Origin: Diadema setosum
Lineage: Eukaryota; Echinodermata; Echinoidea; Diadematoida; Diadematidae
Direction: 5' to 3'
Assembly (NCBI RefSeq): GCF_964275005.1
Contig: NC_092685.1
Location: 9,325,654 to 9,389,653 of the forward strand
DNA length: 64,000 bases
Positions 34,825-46,205 of this stretch are shown here, in pieces. The notes beneath the pieces are model-generated. The model was given only the letters and a program-made list of their open reading frames with translations, was not told the DNA's origin and searched no databases. Position 1 is the stretch's first letter. Each line of letters starts with the position of its first letter. A program made the position numbers and the translations under genes.

Positions 34825-34929
34825 ACTACTTTCTTTCCCTCGAGCACGCACACAGCTAGTCGATAGTCATCAGAAGAGAGCACCCGGCGGCGCGGCGTTG
34901 CGAAGCTGTGATGGTCTAGCGCTAGCGGC

Positions 34930-35128
34930 ATGAGGTTCCTAATAATTTTCACGATTGTGGTAACCTTCATCATTCGTCTTGGGACTTGCACGCAGGTAGC
35001 ATGCGATGATCTGCCCATGCCCAAGACATACGTGGTTTACATACTTCAAAATGGAGAACAAATTACCGTGGACGGCAAACTTGATGAACCCGCCTGGACC
35101 AACGTGGGCCCTACTGACAGATTCGTGG
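34930..35128 (+). CDS. CBM9-like gene exon 1 (start codon, signal peptide)
   Basis: Start ATG at 34930 in context gcggcATG. Codes the signal peptide and the first CBM9 block ITVDGKLDEPAW. Ends in phase 1 before donor GTATGT. Confidence 0.92.
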
Positions 35129-38100
35129 GTATGTACTGTTGTAGGCCTACAGACAGTCAATGTCTAGAATCTATGCCTTGCAATGAAATGGTGGGAGCTC
35201 GGATTTGAAGCCCAAGCATTTAAGCAGTGTGTCTTCCTGAGCAGTGGTGTGTGTTAAAGACTGTTAGTGTTATGTAAAACATTGAGAGGCAAAACGCGCT
35301 GTCCCTCAGATAGTAAATAAAATGGATATGGACTTCCCTTCCGTGTGAGAGAGAGAGAGAGTCACACCCCATAAGCCATGCACAAAAGACCCAGCTTTAT
35401 CCAATTATCGCAATGATCAGGGCCAGGGTGCAAAACCCAGTGAAGTGGTCTACCCCAAATACACACCAGAAAATTCATCAGACAATCAGTATGATAATAC
35501 ACCAGAATATGGTGAACTGTACTCCAGCCGGAAGAAGAAGGAGGAAACCAAAACAAATAAATGTGTCCATGTACATATCAAATGTGCTGGCAGAAGTAAA
35601 TTTGATGCAATTCCATTTTCATTAGTAGTGTCACACTATTGAATTTTCAAGGTTATGTTAGGCCTTGCACCACCTGGGTGATAGAGGCTGCTGAAAACAA
35701 ACTCTATTGAGTCTGTGGCATCAGAACATTACAATTTACAAATAACAATGCAGATTAGATGTCTTGCCAGCATTGTCAGTAAATGAAACTCATTATGGCT
35801 GTAGATCTCTGGTAGATATGATTCTTGAATGTAAGGGCTTACTTCTTCAGCAGTCAGTCAGTGGATATCGGAAAATCTAACAGGTCTGTGATGTGCTGGT
35901 GCCAAGATAACATGTTCTAGGGCCTATTTCTATTTCTTCTTCTTCTTCTTCTTCTTATTATTATTATCATTATTATTATCATAATTAAGTACTTATATGT
36001 GTTAATTGATTAGTTAATTAATTCATTCATTCATGTATTTGACATTTCAATATAAAATACAAACAGAAAATCATATTACATGATATTTGTTTTCACTTTC
36101 CAATAAATCCAGATATCCAGGGTAAGGACTACCCAAAGCCGAGATATGACACATGGGTGAAGATGCGCTGGGACAAGGACTTTCTCTACGTTGGTGCTTA
36201 TCTTCAGGAAAATGATGTCTTTGCAAATCAGACAAAGCATGACTCTGTTGGTGAGCTGATATATTTGGATGTACTCGATATTGAACTCAAGTTCACCATG
36301 GCAGTATAAATGTTTATCATCGTCTCACCGCGCAATTTTAATAGACAGTAGACTAAAATATGTGAACCATAGATGAGGTATAGCATTCATCATTTATAAG
36401 CATGTCATATCACACCATGAATTTAGTAAACTCAAGAGGATGTTACAAATTGTTGGCTCGGTAATTATGAGCAATCTGTTGTTCTTTTTTTATTATGTTG
36501 ACCAATCAGAAGCAGTGATGAAGACATATTGAGAGGGTCTTGAGTTGCTGTTACAAGCTGAGACCTTGACACTGTGAAATCTCTGAAAGGAACTATTTAT
36601 GAAATTGTAAATTAAGGCGAATAAGCAGAGAACATGCCTTCAGGTGGATGCAAGTTCTGACCATACAATCAAGCTCTGAGGGTGTACAAGAATGAATTAA
36701 TTTGTCAAGACCCCTCATTAAAAGCTTAAGAACTGCATTGTAAAGCATTTCATGAAGCAGTCTTGACATAGCAAACAAAGCATTGAGATAATCATGCATA
36801 AAACACTGGAGAAACTGAGATATTTTTTGACCTCCTGGATAAAGTTCCATTCATATCAATATGATCTAGCAAGTTAATATTCAGAGAGCCCCCAAATTGA
36901 TGTAAATGTTTGATGTAAATGTGTGCAGAATTCACATGCTATGTCATACTGAACCCCTTCATATGTATGTGATACAATGTATGTTCACATATGAAGTGAT
37001 ATCTAATTGACATTTCATATGAGAGTTTATATATGTGTGCATCATTTGCTGTGTTTAATGAAAACAAGGGGTGGCTGAAAAGGTAGACCATGAGTTGCCA
37101 TTAAAACTAATGGGCTTTTATTCACCTTAATTTGGCATACACAGGCCATTACAAAGCCCCTGTCACTGCGTATACCTCGGTTCAGTTAATTCCCAAGGCT
37201 TCGTCTACTCTCAACTGCAATGCAAACTGCAATGCAGAACTTTGCTTTCACTATTAAAGGCATAATTTACCATTTGCAGATGAAAGCATTAGTGCTTTAA
37301 AATAGTTCTAAAATGTGAGTTAGGGATAGAAACAACCACTGTCAAAATTTGAATCCGTATAATCGATGTTAAGTGTTGTTAAATACACAAAATGTGAACA
37401 ATAGTTCAAAAATGTTTCCAGACTAAACCGTATACAGTTACGGTTTACTGAGAAAAATCCTGATATCTCCTTATATTTTGGGCTTTATTGCAAATATTTC
37501 ATATGGTAGGATGTTTTATGATACAACAGACCTACACATATGCATCAAATGTGATATCTTGAACACTTTTGAAATCACTGCTCCCAAAGGTAAACTGGAC
37601 CTTTAACAACTGGTGCATCATAAACCTTTGAAATTGTAACGCTTTCTCTTTATTTCCCTTATATTAATAAATCCATTTTTCTTATTGTAAAACCATATGA
37701 GACTCGACTTTCAAGAATGCAGCACATAAAACCAGTTACATAAAAACAAAATCAAGTGTTTGTCTGGTATAATTGTATGTATTCAATATATGAATTTCAA
37801 GTGAATAAGAGCTACTTTATTTCTAATGTACAACTTATCCGCTTATCCAATGTCTTAACCCTGTATAAAACAAAACGGATGTACATGAAAGTATATTTTA
37901 AAGAATTTCTGTATTTTACTCTGTAGCTTGTTTTTCATAAGTCTGATGTAATATAATCATTTTCATCTTTTGGTCTTACAGTGTTTAAGGACAATGATTT
38001 TGAGGTATGTATAATTGCTCTCTTCCTACTAATACAATCGAAATAGTCATTGAAGTAACAATGTACTTCAATGGATTCACAATTTCCTACATATCGTAGG

Positions 38101-41100
38101 ACTTAGTGTAATAAGCTGTTATAAGCAAGTTCATTGCTTTGGATTAACAGAGACAATGGGACGATCTTTGTTTTCATTATACCAAAACTAAATCCACAAT
38201 ATATTTATGATGGTTTTACTTCCCATCTATATTCTTGCTTTCTAAATGAGCGATAAGTTTTTTTCTAATCAAAATAAATTCAAGCTGTTTTTATTTTAGT
38301 TTGTATGTATTGTATCCCTCCATGAAGATTAACTCTGCTGCTGCTTGATCATTTTCAGATCTGTGATGTTAACTCTGTTTTAAAACATTCTGTTCATTTT
38401 AAATTCAAATATGATTTTATTTCAGGTATTTACAGACCCAGATGGGAGCACACATTGGTGAGCATTTTAAAGAAATTTTTGTAAAAAATCAGTGAAATTT
38501 TCATTGAGCTCTAAAAAATGTGCAGGATCATCGAAGGTACATCAGACCTTCACCCATCTTTTGCAATTACATTGAAGAGTGTGAAACTGACTGTGTGATT
38601 ATAGCTAACAAATATTATCATAATAACATTGCCATACATGACAGCATTCTGTGAATGATGACACAATATAACACTTGAAAGTAAGTGTGTCTGAATGTGT
38701 TTTTTTTTTTCTCTAGTGTGAATTTGAATTGTCTACCATGGAAATGAGATATATCATAATTTTTTATGCCTCCGCCACGAAGTGGTGCCGGAGGCATTAT
38801 GTTTTCGGGTTGTCCGTCCGTCCGTCCGTCCTTCCGTCCGTCCGTAATGAATTTTGTGGACAAGGTAACTATCGAAACCTGTTGAGGTATCCTAATGAAA
38901 CTTGGCATGTATGTGTATTAGGGGGTGAAGTTGTGCCTATCAACTTTTGGGTGCACATGCTCAAGGTCAAAGGTCAAAAGGTCAAGGTCAAATACATAAA
39001 ATTTCACTATTTCCACCATATCTATTGAATGCCTGAAGATATTTTCTTGAAACTTAGTGTATACATGTATTACCCAATTAAGATTCTCTGGTGAAAGTTT
39101 GGGTCATGAGGTCAAAGGTCAAAGGTCAAAAGGTCAGGGTAAAATACATAAAATTTCACTATTTTCACCATATCTATTGAATGCCTGAAGATATTTTCTT
39201 GAAACTTAGTGTATACATGTATTACCCAATTAAGATTATTTGGTGAAAGTTTGGGTCATGAGGTCAAAGGTCAAAGGTCAAAAGGTCAAGTAAAATATTA
39301 AAACTTCTTTTTTTTCTCCGTACCTTGGAAAATTGTTCAAGGTATCTTCATGGAACATAGTATATACATGTACTGACTGAGAGTGATTATCTAGAAAATG
39401 TAGGGTTCATGGGGTCAAAGGTCAGGGGTCAAAGGTCAAGTGCAAGACTTCAAAATTTTACTATTACCCTCATATTTATGCAATGCCAGCAGGGTTATTT
39501 TTTTACACTTGGTGTATGCGTGTGTAACCTAATAGAAATTCTCTGGAAAGTTTTTTTTTCTCTTTTTGCCTCAAAGGTCAAAAGGTCAAAGATCAAGTGA
39601 AAGTGCTGAACTAACTTTTTCTTCCATATCTCGGAAGTGGCTCAAGTTACCTTGAAACTTAGTACATATTATGCATGTTCTACCTGAAAGTAATTATCTT
39701 ATGAATTTTAGGGTCAAGGGCCAGATGAAAATGGTAACAATTTACTATTCAATTCAGAAATTGCACTTTTTCTCCACACCTGTACCTTGAAAATTACTCA
39801 ATGCCTAAATGTATGAATGGGTCAAAGTCAAGTTAAAGTCCTTAAATCCCTAGATACATGCTCTCCTATTCATCCAATTAAACCTACGTCAAGGAAGGTG
39901 AACATTCAACACATTTGTGACAAACTTGTCATTCCAATATTTTGCCAATATTGTGAAAATGTAATCACACAGTGTCCACATGTACTATCTAGACCTATTG
40001 GGAAAATCATGCATTATGGCGGAGGCATACCAGTCGCCAAAGCGACATTTCTAGTTCTTTATATTGTCCTACTGTGACACCACAAACTGCTGTAGTTTTC
40101 TTATCCAGCAATGACACCTCCAAAAATATGAAGATCAATAACATTTGAACGGTTGGTGTGATTTTCCTCAAATTTTACTGATGTGTTGGACTTATATTTC
40201 TGCATCCACTCAATCCATATATCTTATTGGTTTCATTCCCCTTTCAGTTTGAGCAAAAGTTTTTCACTTTGGGGAAAATCTGATTAATGTTTGGGGGTCA
40301 GAAACAATGAGTATATTTTGAAATTCTATCATGCAGTAATTGAAGGGATCAGACATGCAATTTTGACCAACTGTAGTATGGCATGTCATATATGAGGACA
40401 ATTAACAAATTGATTTTGGTACAAAAAGATATGAGGTGGTAGGGCCAATTTCAGAAGTGCATCACTTAGGAGATGAGTGGAGTACGGGTATTCAATGGCT
40501 TGCCACTACACTTTTGAAGTGAAGTTGGTATGATGCACAATATTAACTGATTAAAATTTGGGCAAATTGTGTTGAAAGTGAGAATTCAAAGATTATGATC
40601 AAATTACTCAAGTGTACGTCAAACTTTGCTTTCTCTTGAACAGAAAGAAGACTGTTTATGGATTTAGTATAAAAGGTCTACTCTGTTAAACTTAATGGTG
40701 AACCAATCTGAAGTAATGACCAAAGGACATTTGTTTGATATTAATAATGCTTGCACAATGTTTCAAAAACTACCATTCTCTTTGACAGGTATAAAGAATT
40801 TGAAATCAATGCCATCAATACCACTTGGGACCTCATCCTAAATAAGGTAAAGAATCTAACAGAATAGGAGTACCATACAAGTTGTTCTTTCTTATCTTGA
40901 TTTTAAATGAAGAAACCCAAATCAGTCAAGAATGTGAAGTAAAAGTTGTGGGGATTTTTATCAGGAGATGTGCAGATGTTATTGATTTCATCTTACAGGG
41001 TATGATGCTTCGAGCAATGATTGGAGAGTACTTTATACCATAAAAGTAAACTTGTAACTGCTGCCATGAATTATAGTAATTTGATATTTATGTATCAATT

Positions 41101-44100
41101 ATATGTATAATGTTTTTGTGTGAAATTTATTATCAGTTTTGAGCTTCGCTGTAACATGTAATATATTTGCTTTTTTTTTTCTTCCATGAAGAATTTTAGT
41201 GACACCTTATTTGCAGTAGATTTCTCTGAAAGACAATAACATCAGCACTGTACATTACTTTCATCATCTTTTGCAATCAAATAAACCTGAAAGGTTTTAC
41301 CACAACACTGTTATTCAGGGCAACCTGAGTATATGCAAGTTGAAAATAATCATCACTTTGGTTTTCTCTAATTTTCCCCCCTGTGTGCCAGCCTTATCTC
41401 AATGGTGGTTTTGCCAACAGCAGCTTTGAGCTGACCAATCTGAAGAGCGCCATCTTTGTTGAAGGTCCTGTCAACAACCCTCTTGTTAAAGGTCAGTTTG
41501 ATTTTGGTATGTGCATCCAAGTACTCGTTGTTAACAACTACTGGTTGGATTAGATTGTTAGGCTGCCTCTTGTAAGGTTAACTTTCACATTTCATTGAGC
41601 TTATCGTTTTTGTAGGTCAAGTGGCGAAAGAGACAGGACATTGGAGCTTGTGTCAATGCTGTCCAAAGAAGCATGCATAGGTCTTGACTTTCTGATCCCT
41701 TCCCAAAATATTTCCCATTATTAGCAACCTTTGCTGTCTTATCAGGATGACTTTTAGCCCAGGTTTGTAGTTACTTATAGTTCCATTGTCTATAACTATG
41801 TGACACTCATTAAGTTATTGAGCAACAAGAATGTTTTTTTTTCTGTTCTTCTGTCTGTATCAATAATTTTTCTATGTCTCTTTCTATGGAGGGTATTGAT
41901 GAAAGGGAAAATATATGACAAAGTCTCAATCACTCTGAAGACTAGTAATTATTTAAGAAAGAAGGCAGGCTTTTTACATCTTTAAGTAAATACGGTACCC
42001 TGATCATGTGACTGGTGTATATACAAGGTATTACAGAGCTTTCAAATAGTCATGCACTATAGTTGTTAAAAAATAAAAATAAAATAAAGAAATGAATAAA
42101 AAAAAAATAAAAATAAAATAAAGAAATGAATAAAAAAAAAAATTGTCCACCTTACAGTTGGTAATGAAATTTGAGATGAAAATTTAGTGTGATTATTTCA
42201 TGTTAGAAATGTACTTGTTTCACCATGAGGTGTACAGATACATGTGACCAAAGTACTTGTGATTCCTTTGCTCTCATCAGATAAGTATTGGACTGTGGAG
42301 CTGGCAATGCCTCTAAACAGTCTGGTGACCAATGACACTGTAGCCAAGGCCCCTCCCAAGCATGGTGACCACTGGAGGATCAACTTCAGTAGGTGAGAGA
42401 TGCTTCAGCTAATTTTCAGAAGGAAATTGGAGGGCAAAAAATGGTACAAGGATATTAGCTTCTGATACAAGGTGTTTCACATGCTTACCAGTTGATTATT
42501 TTGTTCCATGATGTAAAAGAAGTGATGGTAAATATACATTTAGTATTTTCCTTTTTTTTATGGTTTGAAATAAAGATGGTAGAATTATGTTTAAATATAT
42601 ACTTTCTGCTGTATGATTTTTTTTTGTTGTTCCTCAGGGTTGAATGGCATGTTGAAAATGTCAACGGACACTATGAAAAGGTAAGGAGAGGCTGATTTTG
42701 TAACTTTACACCATATGGTGTATAGTTAGGATACTTTGTTGTAAAGTTTTGCAATGACATTGGATTTGTCAGTGCCAAGGTTCAAAAAATTCTTTTACCT
42801 TGTTTTATGACACTGAATGGTTGTTACAGAGATACACAGGAAGAATACAATTTGCTAATCACAATTTTATGTTACAAGTCATGCATCTTTAAGCTGGAAA
42901 TCACACAGGAAAATATGCTTCTGGTCATGCATCATTTATAAAGGGATTTTTGACAGTAAGTATCCCTATGATATCACTGCATTATAGATGAAGATCTGTA
43001 TCTATTTAATTCTATATAACAGGAAAGAAGGCCAACAAAAGTTGCCTTTGACACAAATGCACAAATTCAGCAAGACACTCATGTGAAAAAAAAAATCTAA
43101 TGTTACACTGTAAAACGAGGAATGTTCGCGTGCATTTTAATTTCGCGAATTTCGCGAGTGCCAAGATTCGCGAAATTAAAATGCACGCAAAAGTTCTTGT
43201 CTACACTCTATACATTGAATGCCAGTGGCAGTTCACGAAAATGTCATGCCGCAAAAAGGGCCGTCGGCTCCACTTTGCGAAAAATTCATGCCGCAAAAAG
43301 GGCTGTCGGCTCCAATTTGCGAAAAATTCATGCCGCGAATATATCATGTTTTACAGTAGCTAAAATAAAGGCAGTTTTGTGACATGAGGGATGAGGATTC
43401 ATCTCTATTCACTGCCAATCAGTGTTGGATATCTGCTGAATGTATAAAGTATGCAACAGCAAAAAACACAAAACAGAACAAAGCAACGCCATACAAAAAT
43501 ATATCAGCAGATTTACCGATCAGCAGAGAAAGCATAGCAAACTTTGAAATCATGAAGCATACAAAGTATATAGTTGATGAAAACACTGCTTTAAAAAAAT
43601 GTCCACATCTTTCTCATTTTCTATTCCCTTTGTAAGGTCCCAGGATTACCAGAGGATAACTGGGTATGGTCCCCACAACATGCTATCAATATGCATCTTC
43701 CAGAGAGGTAGGTACAGAACCTTGTTTATGTGATGCCCAACATTGAAGTCTTTTGATAAAGGGACTATAATAATGCAAATCCATGTTGAATTGTGTGGAT
43801 TCATGATACCCTCAACACTACTTAAATTGTATGTGGCCAAATGAAAATCTATTATATGAATCATGTATTTCAGAATATTTTTTCAACTTCTGGTATTTTT
43901 CAAATTCATAAAATCCATGGTATTTTTCTTCAGTTTACTTGGACACATCCACAAAAAAACCTTCCAAACGAAGATTTTGTCAATGACATCAGCTGTCATT
44001 CACAGCTGAAGTACTAATATGATCTAAAACAGAAGACATGGAAATTCACCTTTCGCTAGACTGAGCATATCTTGCACGTTTCCATGTTACTGATATGATT

Positions 44101-45760
44101 AACAAAACAGACACTTCAGGGAAAAATGTAAGTTATGCTCTGGCTAGGGGAAGCTGGAATGAAAAGGGGAACCCCCACTGAAACATGAGATTTTAGGAAA
44201 TTGATATCATACTCAAGTACTGACCTTCCATGCAGCTGGCACCATTCTATCCTCAAGAACTGCCTGTTCTAGGAGTATAATGTGTTCAACACATGGTATT
44301 GCATTCTTTCCGAGTGTTTTTGCAGCAATTAATGTCTGTTTTATTTATTTTTTTCTGTTGAGCCCAATGATGGAATAAATATATTGATTGTATAAACTGT
44401 ATGATCACTTCTATCTCAGTTTATTTATATCAATAATGTGAAATGTATTATATCTTTGCCCATTTTGATGTGATTCTGGCTACTTGTGGTAATTATATGA
44501 AGTTATGAAGTGAAAACATCCCTGAATACTCACCAGCTGGTATGTCTCTCATTCATACATCAGTATAGTGCACTGTTCCAGGTTGATACAATTAACCATT
44601 TGTACTGCTTGTCACCTGGGATGAATGCACAAGTTTTGTTACAAGATTAATATTCTTATCTATGTAGAATGGCAGTAAATGCTGTATATTTCCTATGTTT
44701 AAATGTGAAAATTTACTATACAGTGTATGTTAACTGAATTAAAGACTTCTGCCATCTGTCTAATGTTCCTATAGCTGTCGTCAACGGCAGCAATAGGAAT
44801 ATTCGTGTACTACTGTGGAATACAGATGAAACAATGATCAGAATGAAGATATATTTTATTTTTATCGATTTTCTCCTGGTTTGTGTGAACTCAAGATGGG
44901 GCATAATCCAGTTCAGTTCTGCTGCAGTAAATCAGACCAAATTTGAGAAGGATCCAAACTGGCCTGTTTACACAAGTCTGGTGGAAGTCTACAATGCTGA
45001 AAAAGTAAGCCCAGAGTGAGAAATGTCACCTTATTGACTACTATACATGTGCAAGACAAAAAGATATATATATTTTTTTTTTCAAATAATGTTTACAGTC
45101 CAGATGGTGAATGATCTTAAATCTGACATTTTGCTAAATTGCTTAATTTTGCAAAGCTAGTGATTGTGTAAGATTTCTTGCAACTCTTTCTGAGTCTAAT
45201 GGAATTTTGGGAAATGTAGTTATTACATGTACATGATTTAATGTACACAGGAGTATTTAGAATCCTGATGCTGATTAAAACATAAAGATTTCCCTCGTGT
45301 GAACAGTATGTCACATATCCTTGCATCATTTTATGAGTGAATGTTTGATATTGAATGTTTCTATAAACCTCCCATAACATGATACAGTTAAGATTAGTCA
45401 ACAATGTTAATGTTCCATGCTTGACACATTTTGTCCCAGATGTTTTGAAGTATTCTGCTGCTCTACACTTCTACTCTGTTGGTTTGCAACTGTGGTAAGA
45501 AATACATTGTACTACCACTTTTAGATGAAACCATGCATTTTATTACTTTTTGTATCCAGGAATTCTTTGCCGTATCTGGATACTTCACCAGCAACCTCGG
45601 CCAGCTCGCTCTCCCAGACTTTGTTAGACAGGGTCTTTGTGCTGGTGTTCCAGAGATTAATGCCATCCACACGTATTCGTTTAATGCCACGGTCCGACCT
45701 CTGAAGTCGGGATTACAAGTGGGACACATACGGGATGACCGCCTTATATGGTTTACATAG
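34930..45760 (+). CDS. Secreted CBM9-like (DOMON-type) carbohydrate-binding protein, eleven exons
   Basis: Join 34930-35128, 36113-36250, 37982-38004, 38426-38457, 40789-40846, 41392-41491, 42281-42392, 42638-42680, 43637-43707, 44896-45004, 45560-45760: 1086 nt, 361 residues. Every intron is GT-AG and the phases agree throughout. Residues 1-20 are a clear signal peptide. The body matches the type 9 carbohydrate-binding fold: ITVDGKLDEPAW at 45-56, WDKDFLYVGAYL at 86-97, VFTDPDGSTHWYKEFEINA at 121-139, then TTWDLIL, KYWTVELAMPLNSL, HWRINFSRVEW and RWGIIQFS. Sequons NQT, NTT, NSS, NDT, NFS and NAT point to passage through the secretory route. This fold is common in bacterial sugar-binding and secreted proteins; the ligand here is unknown. 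No enzyme motif is seen and I know no standard gene symbol. The promoter carries CLEAR-type E-boxes, so a lysosomal or autophagy-linked role is possible. Confidence 0.9.
35129..36112 (+). other. CBM9-like gene intron 1
   Basis: 984 bp. A short GA run (35347-35361) and a TTC run (35937-35957) are the only features seen. Confidence 0.85.
36113..36250 (+). CDS. CBM9-like gene exon 2
   Basis: 138 bp, acceptor aaatccag, donor GTGAGC. Codes DIQGKDYPKPRYDTWVKM then RWDKDFLYVGAYLQENDVF, with an NQT glycosylation sequon. Confidence 0.92.
36251..37981 (+). other. CBM9-like gene intron 2
   Basis: 1731 bp. Holds the TTAA MITE at 37254-37606. Nothing else recognised. Confidence 0.85.
37254..37606. mobile_element. 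TTAA-type MITE, family with AAAGG ends, copy 2
   Basis: TTAA intact on both sides (37254-37257 and 37603-37606). Ends TTAAAGGCATAATTTACC and GGTAAACTGGACCTTTAA. Reverse-complement relative of 7909-8274. Confidence 0.8.
37982..38004 (+). CDS. CBM9-like gene exon 3, 23-bp microexon
   Basis: Only 23 bp between acceptor gtcttacag and donor GTATGT. Codes VFKDNDFE, which restores the frame exactly between exons 2 and 4 and supplies the conserved acidic D-N-D-F-E strand of the fold. Confidence 0.88.
38426..38457 (+). CDS. CBM9-like gene exon 4, 32-bp microexon
   Basis: 32 bp between acceptor atttcag and donor GTGAGC. Codes VFTDPDGSTHW, with the Trp codon split across the next intron. The family's IDPDGS(N/T)HYYYEFEIN motif runs across this junction. 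Confidence 0.88.
38761..40056 (+). mobile_element. 1.3 kb dispersed element rich in AGGTCA half-sites, copy 1
   Basis: Starts TTTTTATGCCTCCGCCACG with a short hairpin (CCGCCAC then GTGGTGCCGG), then a GTCC run. The body is made of diverged subunits of about 150 bp, two of which are near-perfect tandem copies (38991 and 39143, period 152), each with AGGTCAAAGGTCA clusters. The end has GGCGGAGGCAT, then a GTCGC/GCGAC hairpin and ATTTCTAGTT. The same element in reverse is at 59271-60592. No open frame of note; non-autonomous. The terminal hairpin with CTAG recalls Helitrons, but that is only a suggestion. Confidence 0.75.
40065..40330. repeat. Dispersed repeat, copy 2
   Basis: Diverged match of 95-340 at the window's left edge. 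It directly follows the AGGTCA-rich element. Confidence 0.5.
40789..40846 (+). CDS. CBM9-like gene exon 5
   Basis: 58 bp between acceptor tttgacag and donor GTAAAG. Codes YKEFEINAINTTWDLILNK. Confidence 0.9.
40847..42280 (+). other. CBM9-like gene introns 5 and 6 (around exon 6)
   Basis: Introns 40847-41391 and 41492-42280. A 37-bp A-rich unit is duplicated in tandem at about 42066-42140. Nothing else recognised. Confidence 0.8.
41392..41491 (+). CDS. CBM9-like gene exon 6
   Basis: 100 bp between acceptor gtgccag and donor GTCAGT. Codes PYLNGGFANSSFELTNLKSA then IFVEGPVNNPLVK, including the NSS sequon. Confidence 0.9.
42281..42392 (+). CDS. CBM9-like gene exon 7
   Basis: 112 bp between acceptor ctcatcag and donor GTGAGA. 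Codes DKYWTVELAMPLNSLVTNDT then VAKAPPKHGDHWRINFSR. The pair VELAMPL and WRINFSR is typical of the core strands of CBM9-like domains. Confidence 0.92.
42638..42680 (+). CDS. CBM9-like gene exon 8
   Basis: 43 bp between acceptor tcctcag and donor GTAAGG. Codes VEWHVENVNGHYEK. Confidence 0.9.
42681..43636 (+). other. CBM9-like gene intron 8
   Basis: 956 bp, holding the TA MITE at 43107-43358. Confidence 0.85.
43107..43358. mobile_element. TA-target MITE (CTGTAAAAC ends) with internal duplication
   Basis: CACTGTAAAACGAGGAATG at the left, ATGTTTTACAGTA at the right. In opposite orientation to 24985-25195. A segment of about 42 bp around ATGCCGCAAAAAGGGC is present twice, making this copy longer than its relatives. 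Confidence 0.82.
43637..43707 (+). CDS. CBM9-like gene exon 9
   Basis: 71 bp between acceptor tttgtaag and donor GTAGGT. Codes VPGLPEDNWVWSPQHAINMH then LPE, the W-x-W-S-P-Q segment of the family. Confidence 0.9.
43708..45559 (+). other. CBM9-like gene introns 9 and 10 (around exon 10)
   Basis: Introns 43708-44895 and 45005-45559. I see no repeat, RNA gene or further exon in them. Confidence 0.8.
44896..45004 (+). CDS. CBM9-like gene exon 10
   Basis: 109 bp between acceptor aactcaag and donor GTAAGC. Starts WGIIQFS, the usual end of a CBM9-like domain, then continues into a C-terminal extension with an NQT sequon. Confidence 0.9.
45560..45760 (+). CDS. CBM9-like gene exon 11 (stop codon)
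   Basis: 201 bp after acceptor tgtatccag, ends TAG at 45758-45760. Codes the last 66 residues outside the core CBM9 fold: EFFAVSGYFTSNLGQLALPD and onward to GHIRDDRLIWFT. I recognise no separate domain in this tail. Confidence 0.88.
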   Translation, partial: EFFAVSGYFTSNLGQLALPDFVRQGLCAGVPEINAIHTYSFNATVRPLKSGLQVGHIRDDRLIWFT

Positions 45761-45785
45761 GGATAAGTATTTATGAAGAAAAAAA

Positions 45786-45915
45786 AATAAATCAGTGATG
45801 GGAGTGTGTTCTACTTTCTTCTAACTGTAAACCTCATACAATAAATTAGTGCTAATATTTTTCTCATGTCAAGTGTAGTACATACTGATAGAAAATGCTA
45901 TGCACATACAATAAA
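45786..45915 (+). terminator. Probable polyadenylation signals of the CBM9-like gene
   Basis: Three AATAAA hexamers lie soon after the stop codon, at 45786, 45840 and 45910. Any of them could end the transcript; which one is used cannot be told from sequence alone. Confidence 0.45.
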
Positions 45916-46179
45916 GGGGCTATTAAACAAATACCACTTTCCCACTTTTGTAAGAATGCACTCTTCTCTACTATGAAGCAATTGTTCATAAATGTCTTAG
46001 AGGTCTAAAAAAACAGCCATGCCTAAAAAAAAAACCAAAGGAATTGGAGTTAAGTGCTTCCGATTACTATCAAATACCATCACAATATTGTGTCTTGTTG
46101 CAGAAAAATTGCAGATAAAATCATACCAAAAAAATCATGGACAAAGTCATAAATGCGACAGGCCCTTAGGTTAGAAAGT

Positions 46180-46205
46180 TTTTTTTTTTTTTTTTTTTTT
46201 TTTTT
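46180..46205. repeat. Poly(T) run
   Basis: About 26 T in a row. Confidence 0.9.

Larger units (their letters stand above)
32135..34929. other. Spacer between the divergent ADPGK and CBM9-like genes
   Basis: The first 300 bp above the ADPGK start (32135-32470) are relatively GC-rich, with no TATA box seen, and should hold its promoter and 5' untranslated sequence. A TTAA MITE lies at 32999-33392. The CBM9-like promoter occupies about 34740-34929. No other gene is seen. Confidence 0.6.
38458..40788 (+). other. CBM9-like gene intron 4
   Basis: 2331 bp, more than half of it the AGGTCA-rich element (38761-40056), followed by the dispersed repeat at 40065-40330. Confidence 0.85.

Noticed and set aside
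29905-36340. Shared words near 29908 and 36310 (TTTATCATTGTCTCACCGCG and a close variant)
   Set aside because: The match covers only about 25 bp with no further alignment on either side, too short to call a repeat family.
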